From: Symbiodinium natans
Taxonomy: Eukaryota > Sar > Dinophyceae > Suessiales > Symbiodiniaceae
Length of the DNA stretch: 42,500 nucleotides
Direction: 5' to 3'
NCBI GenBank assembly: GCA_905221605.1
Contig: CAJNDS010000446.1
Location: 582,243-624,742 of the forward strand
A program made the translations under genes and the position numbers. Each line of letters begins with the position of its first letter. The stretch's first letter is position 1. The notes beneath the pieces were generated by a model that saw only the letters and a list, made by a program, of their open reading frames with translations, had not been told where the DNA came from and did not search any database. This document shows positions 18,815 to 28,205 of this stretch, in pieces.

Positions 18815-21800
18815 TCCTGCTACTCCTGCTGCTCCTGCTGCCTCTGCTGCTCCTCCTGCTCCTGCTGCTCCTGCTGCTCTTGCTGCTGCTGCCGCTACTA
18901 CCGCTACTACTGCTGCTACTACTGCTACTGCTGCTACCGGTACAGCTAGTGCTACTTCTGCTGCTACTGTCGGGTTCAAACTGAGGGTCCCCGATAGCGA
19001 AAGCCTTACAGACAAGAGAAAGTGCACCAAGCCGTTATCCTAAGGGCACAAAAAATGCATATAGCAACCCTTACATCCCCAATGCTTCGGTCAAATCCAA
19101 ACACTCGCCCAACACTCGAAGACAACAAAAGAACTCATCAGTGAAGAAACCCTAAACCTGCAAGCCTCTAAACCCCAAACCCGAAGCCGCGTAAGAAATC
19201 GAACCCCTAAGCCCCTATAAACCCTAAACCCTACACCCTAAACCCTAGACCCTAGACCCTAAAGCCCCTATAAACCCTAAACCCTGAAACCCCCAAAGCT
19301 TGAACCCCGAAACCCCACAGCCCATCATACAGCCCAGGCAGCTGACGGAGTGTGGGATCACTAAGGAAGACCACATCAGGACTTCTGTTTTTGTGTTTTC
19401 TTAAGGGCAGGTTTTTGGGGTGGGATGTTCGCCTTCTACGAACAGTCCTTAATAGGGATTCTCTAAGGGGGGTACTACAATCCCTCTTAAGGACGGTTAG
19501 TATGAGGGGGAACATCCCAAGCTTAGGGTTTAGATTTTGGGGTTTGGAGTTTGGGTGTGGTGGAGGGGCGGAGGGGTTTTCGGGGATGGGTATGGGGGTT
19601 GCTTATGTTAGGATTCAAGGTTAGAGTTGATTTAGGGTTTGGGGTTACGCATGGGGGCCGATTCACTTTGTTCCGGGCTTAGGGTTCAGGGCTTGGGCCC
19701 GTGCACGCGTTTACTTTGTTCAGGGTTTAGGGCTTAGGTCTTTTGGGGATGTGTGGGTGTAGGGTTAGTGTAGGAGTCGATTAAGTTCTAATGGGGTGTA
19801 AGGAGGGCTCAAGTTTTATTCTGGGGCCAGCTAGGTTACTCAAGGGGTCTCAAGGGTAACCCCCTAAACCCTAAACCCTGGACCCTTACCTCGAGATGGG
19901 GAGTGCACCAGGGAGGATGAACCTGTAACCCTTAACGCCAGATCCTAAACCCCAAAGCCTAAACCCTAAACCCCAAACCCCAAACCCCAAACCCTAGACC
20001 CTAAACCCTAAACCCTAAACCCTAAACCCTAAACCCTAAACCCTAAACCCTAAACCCCAAACCCCAAACCCCAAACCCTAAACCCCAATCACATGTCCCT
20101 AAGACTATCCTCGAACTGCAGGATCCTCATGACCGAGGTCTTCGAGAAAGCCCGGTCCTGAAAGGGTTTAGGGTTTAGGGTTTAGGGTTTAGGGTTTAGG
20201 GTTTAGGGTTTAGGGTTTAGGGTTTCTTCCCAGGGTGGTGTAGGGTTCAGGGTTTAGGGCTTAGGTTTCAGGGTTTAGGGTTTTGGGTTTAGGGTTTAGG
20301 GTTTAGGGTTTAGGGTTTAGGGTTTAGGGTTGAGGCCGACTATCCACTATCCCGAAACCCATAACAGAGCTCCCTAACTCTCCTCGTTTAGGGTTTGGGG
20401 TTTAGGGTTCAGGGTTTAGGGCTTAGGTTTCAGGGTTTAGGGTTCAGGTTTCAGGGTTCAGGGTTGAGGGTTTTGGGTTTAGGGTTTGGGGCGCCACCTG
20501 TGTTGAGGAAGATGCCTTAAGTGAGTTTCGCATTTAGGACTGAGGGCTGAGGGCTGAGGGCATGTTGTCCAAAGTAACCCGCGCTCCCGCTGTTGAGCCC
20601 TAAGGCTTCTGACCCTCCATCTGCCCGAAATCCCAAAACCGGGTTTAGGGTTTAGGGTTTAGGGTTTAGGGTGTAGGGTTTAGGGTTTAGGGTTTCGGGT
20701 TTAGGGCATGCTGCACTCGGTTCTATAGGCGTCGGAATACATACGAAGAATATTTCCTTATGGTTCCTTCATAATTATACTATAACAACCCCCCCCCCCC
20801 CCCCCAAACCCTATTCGAATTATTAAGGCCCCTATAGTAGACCCTCCAGTGCTGAGACTGGAGGAGGCCGTAGCTTTACTTTCGAAGCACACCTGGGCGA
20901 GAGAAAACTGATGAATCTGAAGGGCTGATGCCCGTCAAACCAAAGACCACGATCCGCATGCGGTCGCAGTCTCTGCGCCGCCCATGATGCTGATCGGCAG
21001 ATCGCTGCTAGCAAAGCGCATGGAGTGGCGCAGGGTGTACAACGGGTTGTGTTTACCCACCTCAAACCTGAACCCAAGCATCCAAAAGCATTGCCGCCAG
21101 GAAGATCCCTAAGCTCTATTAAACTAAAACAGGGCCAATCGGCATTCTATAGACCCTAAAGCATACAAACACCCCAATCTAGACACGGAGCTGCAATCTC
21201 TTTGCCGACGGTTCAGGGATTTAGGGTCAAGGGTTAGGGTTCAGGGTTTAGGGATGCTGATTCAGGGGTTTAGGATTGAGGGGCTTCAGGTTGTTAGCTA
21301 TTCATGTGCTTCAGGGGTTGAGTTTAGGATTTAGGGGTTTAGGAGTCTAGGGGGTTGTACAGTACCCCCCCCCCCCCTCCTGCCCCGCCCTGACACAGCT
21401 GACAGCCGATGGCCTCTAGAACTAACCCTAAGCCCCTAAAGCCCCGAAACCTTACACCCTAAACCCTAAAGCCCTAGACTCTAAGCCCTTAAACCCCAAA
21501 CCCTTAGACCCTGAACCCTAAACCCTGGACTCCTAGACCCCCAGACTCGGCAATACTTGAGCCTCAGGCGACCACCCAGCATCACTTCGTCGAGATGTAC
21601 ACCAGCCTGTGTGTTCACTTCAACGACTGGTGTTCCGAGCACCTGAAGGCGCGATCCTCTCTGCAGATTGGGGCTTAGGGTTTAGCGCTCTTCCGAAGTT
21701 TTTCACTTTAACGAAGGTGTGTCCTTTCTAGGTTACCCAAGAATGCTGTGGCTGCACGTGCTAAATTCCTACATCAAAGTAAAGTAGGTTTCGGATTCTC

Positions 21801-24800
21801 AACGTACAAGCCCTGAAACCCCAAAGTGTCAACACGAGTATAGCGCCGCAAGCCTTATAAAGTCTTGGACCGAAACCGTCAAACTCCCACCTGCCGGGTG
21901 CGGAGGCAGAGTGTGAGTGTGCACAGGGAAGTCGAGGTATTTTCACCTGTCTTCTATATCCCCCTTGTGATTTTTTTATTTTTGTTTATATAAAACCCAA
22001 GAAGATTTTACATACTATTCTTATTGAGGTTCTAAGGGGAGTATAGTATTTCGGATTCAGGACTTGCAGCTCAGGCTTCCCAATGTCGGGAACCTAAGGA
22101 AAGCCTCAACCCCTAAACCTTACTAAACCCTACACCCTACACCCTAAAACCTAAACCCTAAACCCTAAACCCTAAACCCTAAACCCTAAACCCTAAACCT
22201 CTGTCTCATGCGAATCGCTGAAAATCGGGGCTACCCCCGGCTTGGCGCAGGCTCACCAGGTTGAGGGCGTAGCGCAGGTGATGGCTTGTCAGGCTTTGGG
22301 CGCATGCCGCCTTGCTCGTTCCCACACGCGCAGGTCGGAAAATTCAAGCACGTCCTTCTGGACCAGTGCCAGGCAAGCGTGATTTTTGGGGGGGTTTCGG
22401 GTTCCTGAACCCTACACCCCTAAACGTTTAGGCTTTTTGGGCGGTGCGGAGGGCTTAAGGGTTTAGATTTTGCTGCTGGCTGAAAGCCACACCCTAGACC
22501 CTAAACCCTAAACCCTAAACCCTAAACCCTAAACCCTAACACGCATCAGCCCCCAGCCTAGCCTCAACCCTGGGTGTTGTTGTCTATGGGTTTAGGGTTT
22601 AGGGTTTAGGGTTTAGGGTTTAGGGTTTAGGGACAGTTATTCCGGTTTTAGTCCTGAATTAAGGGCCGAATGGGCCATAGATATCTTCAAGGGCGATATG
22701 GGTTTAGGAATCTAGGTTTGGGGTCCTTTGAAGGGATGGACCGTTTTGGGACCCTAAACCCTAAACCCGAAAACCTAAACCCTGAACCCTAAACCCTAAA
22801 CCCCACATCCTAGATCCTAAGCCCTAAGCCCTACAGCGATGAGAGTCCCTTAGAAGGGGGACCCTTACTAACAAGAGCACCTACCTTGCGTTATTTCAGG
22901 GAGCGGTTTGTTTTTTGAACAAGGAGCCCTTAGTTTTGGGGCCCTTAAAGGCCTAAACCCTAAACCCCAAGAACCTTAACACCCCCAAAACCCTAAAACC
23001 CTAAACCCTAAACCCCAAAAACCCTAAACCCCAAAAACCTTAAAGCCTTAACCCCACAAACCCTAAAAGCCCTAAACCCCAAAAAACCTGCAACCCCTAA
23101 CCCCTAGGCCCCAAAACCCCTGAGCCCATAAAAAACCGTAACCCCCTCACCCCTAAACCCTAAACCCTCTATGACCTAAACTAAACCCTAAAAACCCGAA
23201 AAACCCTAAACCCTAAACCATAAAAACCCTGAACACTGAACCCTAAACCCTAAAAGCCCGAAAACCCTAAACCCTAAACTCTAAACCCAAAAAAACCCTA
23301 AACCCTAAACCCTAGCCCTAAACCCTAAACCCTAACCCGAAACGTGCACCTTGCAGGGCTCGCACCTCCCCAAAAGATGCCACGGCTCGGCCCCCAGGCG
23401 TCGTTCGAGGCGAACATCTCGGACCCGCCAAAGGACCGGCGTTTAGGGTTTAGGGTTTAGGGTTTAGGGTTTAGGGTTTATATAGGCTTTAGGGTTTAGG
23501 GATTAAGGTTTAGGGTTTGGGGTTTAGGGTTGGGGGTTTAGGTTTCGGGTTGTCCTGATTTGTGCTTGCCGTGCATGATTTCTGTGATTAACCCTACACA
23601 GCAGGCCCAAGAAACCTGCTTGTGCAGACTTCCTGATATAATCCCCTCAGGTTTCCTAAACCCTAAACCCTAAACACTAAAACCTAAACCCTAAACCCTA
23701 ACCCTAAACCCTAAACCCTAAACCCTAACAATGGCAGGTTTTGTTGGCCTGTGCTTGCTCATCGTCCCAGAAACAGCCCTAAAATTGTAGGGTTTCGGGT
23801 ACTCCCCCAACCCTGAGCCCTACAACCCCCAAAGTGGCCCTATGCCCAGGTGCCTCTGGCACCCCAGTAGCCTCCTACAGGGTTTAGGGTTTAGGGTTTA
23901 GGGCTAGGGTTTAGGGTCTAGGGTTTAGGGCTCTCGAGCCCCCCCCCCCCCCCCCCCCTCCCGCTTTTTTCGCAGGAGATGTCTCCAAAGAAGAAGGCCG
24001 CAGCCACACCAGAGGTGCTTCTCCCTGCCTGTGTCTCCTGAGATGGGTTCTAGGACCCAGAGTCGGCCCTTATTCCCTTAAAAAAAGGGGTTTGGGGTTT
24101 AGGGTTTAGGGTTTAGGGTTTAGGGCTTTAGGCTTTAGGCTTTAGGGTTTAGGGCTTTAGGGCTTTAGGGCTTTAGGGCTTTAGGGCTTTAGGGCTTTAG
24201 GGCTTTAGGGCTTTAGGGCTTTAGGGCTTGAGGGCTTCAGGGCTTCAGGGCTTTAGGGCTTTAGGGCTTTAGGGTTTAGGTTCCCTTATATAGGCCCACC
24301 TCCTTGCATGCTCTTTATCTCAAGCCCTAAACCCCAAACCCCTTTGTCCTCCTGACATTTCTTGGGACCGGGGGGGGGGGGGGGGGGGGACTGAACCCTA
24401 AACCCTAACCCTAAACCCCAAACCCTAAACCCTAAACCCTAAACCCTAAACCCTAAACCCCTTTTGTCTTCCTGAAGCTCCTTTTTGTGCTGTGTGAACC
24501 AGCGAACCAGGAGCTAGAGGAGCACGAGGAGAAGCGGCAGAGATATCGCCTTCGGGCCCCTTGGGCCGGTTTGGGGTTTAGGGTTTAGGGTTTAGGGTTT
24601 AGGGTTTAGGGTTTAGGGTTTAGTTTAAGGGTTTAGGGTTTAGGATCAGGTTGTTCTTCCATGGGCTTAGTTGTGGGTTTTTGAGGGTTTCAGGTTTGTT
24701 GGTTGAAGAGTTTTAGGGTTTTAGGGTTTAGGGTTGTTGTAGGGTCATTAAGTTTCCGGGGAGGTGTTTTTTAAAATTATTTTTAAGGGATTTTGATGCC

Positions 24801-27800
24801 CTTAGGGTTCTTGTTGGGCTTACGTTCTTGTTCGGGCTTAGGGCCCTAGGCTTAGGATTTTGGGTTAAGAACCTCACCTTGCAAATACAACGACTCTGGG
24901 GTTCGGAAGGGAAGTCCTAACCCCTAAGCCTAGCCAAAACCCTAAACCCGATGAACCCTATAAACCTTAAACTCTATACACCTTAAATCGTAAACCCTAA
25001 ACCCTATACACCCTAAACCCTAGCCTGCCAACCCCCCTGACACCCAGGCGTTTGGAGCTCTGTAGATGCACAGGGTTTAGGCCTTAGGGGGGGGGGAGAT
25101 AGGAGTGACACGTGGCACGGCACCATTTACGGGGATTGAAGAATTATAGAGCTCATAAGGGTTTAGGAGTTTTATAGGTTCTATAAGGGCTTGTGCGTTT
25201 CAGTGCCTCTACTTTGCCCATCGGCGCACGAGCTCAGGGCTCGCGATCTCCCAAACCCCCTAAACCCTAAACCCTAAACCCTAAACCTTAAACCTAAACC
25301 CTAAACCCCATATAAACCCCAAACCCTATGATCCGACCCAACCCATGATTTTGCTCACTGAGTTCGTATATTGGCGGGGGAGGGCGGTGGGGGGGGGGGG
25401 GGGGTCCTGTCCTGCAGGTTACTGTACTAAGGAGTACAGCATCTTGGGGTATATCTTAGCAGGGCACAGCCTATTCTCCCATATGCCAAACTCTCAGATG
25501 TTTTCATCTTTATTATGGGTTGTTTTGTTTGGGGTTTGTGCACTCAACATGAGGCCCCGTATTTTAATCCCTAAACCCGAACTAAACCCCTAAACCCCTA
25601 AACCCCTAAACCCCTAAACCCTAAACCCGCACAGTTTTGTTTTCTTGCTAGGGTTGCGAGCAAGAATTGGGGTAGAGGTCGGCTTTGAGACGACGCTAAG
25701 AAACCCTCAGCCCCACTCAGCCACCCACTTCCCTAGTAGCTGAAGTGAACACACTTTACACTTTTTGGCATACTATAATCACCGATAGAACTGAAAGTGT
25801 ACATTTTTGGGGCTTATGAACTCAGCAACTAAGATAAGTACCCTAAACCCCAAATCCTAAACCCCAAATCCTAAATCCTAAACCCTAAACCCTAAACCCT
25901 AAACCCTCCCAAGGTGATGGGAAACATCCGCTTCATCGGCCAGCTTCTTGTGAAGAAGCCTGCGTGGCGCTGTTTAGTGCAACTCGGGGTTTCCGGGAGG
26001 AAGGAAGCTGCCAGGGGCTTCCGACCCTAAACCCTAAGCCCTAAACCCTAAACCCGAAACCCTAAACCCTCAACCCTAAACCCTAAACCCTAAACCCTAA
26101 ACCCTAACCCCCCGTCCCCCCCAAACCCCCCACCCCTCGACACACTCATGTGCCCGCCGCGCCGAGGCAGGGGTAGCGGTGTACAGCATTCATATACCGT
26201 AGGACCCGACCCTGGACAACTTGGTTCCGAAGAGTCCTTTCTGCTTCTTGCCGGTCCAGAGATGCTGTTGGGCCGGAAAACCCAAAGTCAAAACGCTGCT
26301 TAGCTGTTGGTGAGGCTTGAGTGAAGTAAGGTGAATACATGAATTTACGAAAGATCTGGTGGATATGTTGCACTTCCCCTTATAAGTCTAAGAGGCTGAA
26401 GAGGGTTGAAAGCGTCAACCTGGTAATGGATACTTCTGCCTTACGTCGCTGCTCCTCTGCAGTATCTGTAGTGCACCTTTCTTTGCAACTCTAAACCTTA
26501 AACCCCAACCCAAACCTATATCCCCCTTGGGAATTATTTTCTATTTTTGCCTCTATAGAACCCAAGAGGATATTAAAACATTCTCTATTAAGGTTCTAAG
26601 GGGAGTATAGAAACCAAGAGCCACTTCAGAAGCTTGCAGCGTTGCTAGCCTCGACAAGGACCCTAAACCCTAAACCCTAAACCCCAAACCCTAAACCCTA
26701 ACCCTCCCAGATCGATTCGCTCTTTGCTTTCCAAGTGGGTTTGCCCATATCGGAAAACAAACGCCTCCACAAAAAGCCCTCAAGCCCAAATAGGACCCCT
26801 GTGGCGGTGAGGATGGGGCTTAAGGTTTAGGGTTTAGGGTTCAGGGTTCACGGTTTATGGTTTAAGGTTTAGGGTTCAGGGTTAGGGGTTGGGTCAAGTC
26901 CTTATGGTTTGCGGGGCTTCATTTGGTCCAGCCTCCTCTCCCTCTCCCCCTCTCCCCCCTCTCCACAACCGGTTCACAGGAGTCCTTATGACACACACAC
27001 ACACAAGGTTTAGGCTTTAGAGGTTTTAGGGGTTTTAGGGGTTTTGCAGGTTTTAGGGGTTTTAGAGGTTGTAGGGGTTTTAGGGGTTTTAGGGTTTAGG
27101 GTTTAGGGTTACACGCCCTAGCTGCATGGGCCAGGATGGTCGCGTCGAAGATCCTTACGGCGTGTACCAAGGCACTGGGTGAAGGGTTTAGAGCGGGAGT
27201 TGTGGCGGGGTTTGAGGGTTTAGGGTTTAGGGTTTAGGGTTTGAGGTAAACCCTGAACCACAAACTACAGGGAACCTCAACTCTACCTAAAGCCAAAGGT
27301 CCCCCTAAGCCACCCCTACACCCTAAACCGTAAACCCTAAACCCTAAACCCTAAACCCTAAACCCTAAACCCTAAACCCTAAACCCTAAACCCTAAACCC
27401 TAAACCCTAAACCCTAAACCTAAACCCTAAACCCTAAACCCCAAACCGGCCCAAACCTTAAGCCTCCTACACCCCAGGCACTGCTGGAGGAGGCGTCGCC
27501 AAGCTCTCTGGAAGCCCTGGTGTGGAGCTCAGACTGTCCGAGAGCCTAGGACCCTTACTCTAAGGGTTTTATATAGTTTAGGGTTTAGGGTTTAGGGTTT
27601 AGGGTTTAGGGTTTAGGGTTTAGGGTACCCTCCTATATACCCTATACAACCCAAGGGCCCTTACTTCAGAACCCTTTAAAGAGGGCAGGGGACCACGTTA
27701 AGGGCCCATGAAACTAGCCTTAGACTTATTCCAAGCAAGAGCGTTTGGGGAAAAAATGAGGTTTAGGGTCTAGGGTTTCTGGTTTACTTCAGGACCCAGA

Positions 27801-28168
27801 GTAGGCCCGTATTCCCTTTATTAGGGTTTAGGGTTCCCTTATGCGCCCCTTTGATACCAAAAAGGGCACCCTTGCTATTCCTAGGTTACTCTTGGGTCTA
27901 GTTCAGTATCTAGGTAGGACCTCGGGATGCTTCAGATTATTCCTTAACGGAGTATCTTTCAGAGGTCTTAAGGGTACATCGAAGTTGGGGGTTCCGGCGG
28001 TTCGGGGTTAGGGCATTTCGGGTTTAGGGGTTTAGGGTATAGCCTTAGGGTTCGAAAGTTTTGGGTATCGGGAACATCCAGCTCTCGATAAACATTCAAG
28101 GAGGAGGGTCGAGAAGCCTAAGGTGGGCTGTACGGTCTGGTGCTTCAGGCTTACAGGGCCTCAGTTTC

Positions 28169-28205
<37 letters not shown>

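Noticed and set aside
18707-19030. Poly-Thr and poly-Ser ORFs on opposite strands
   Set aside because: (ACT)n/(CTG)n microsatellite inside an eIF4G intron.
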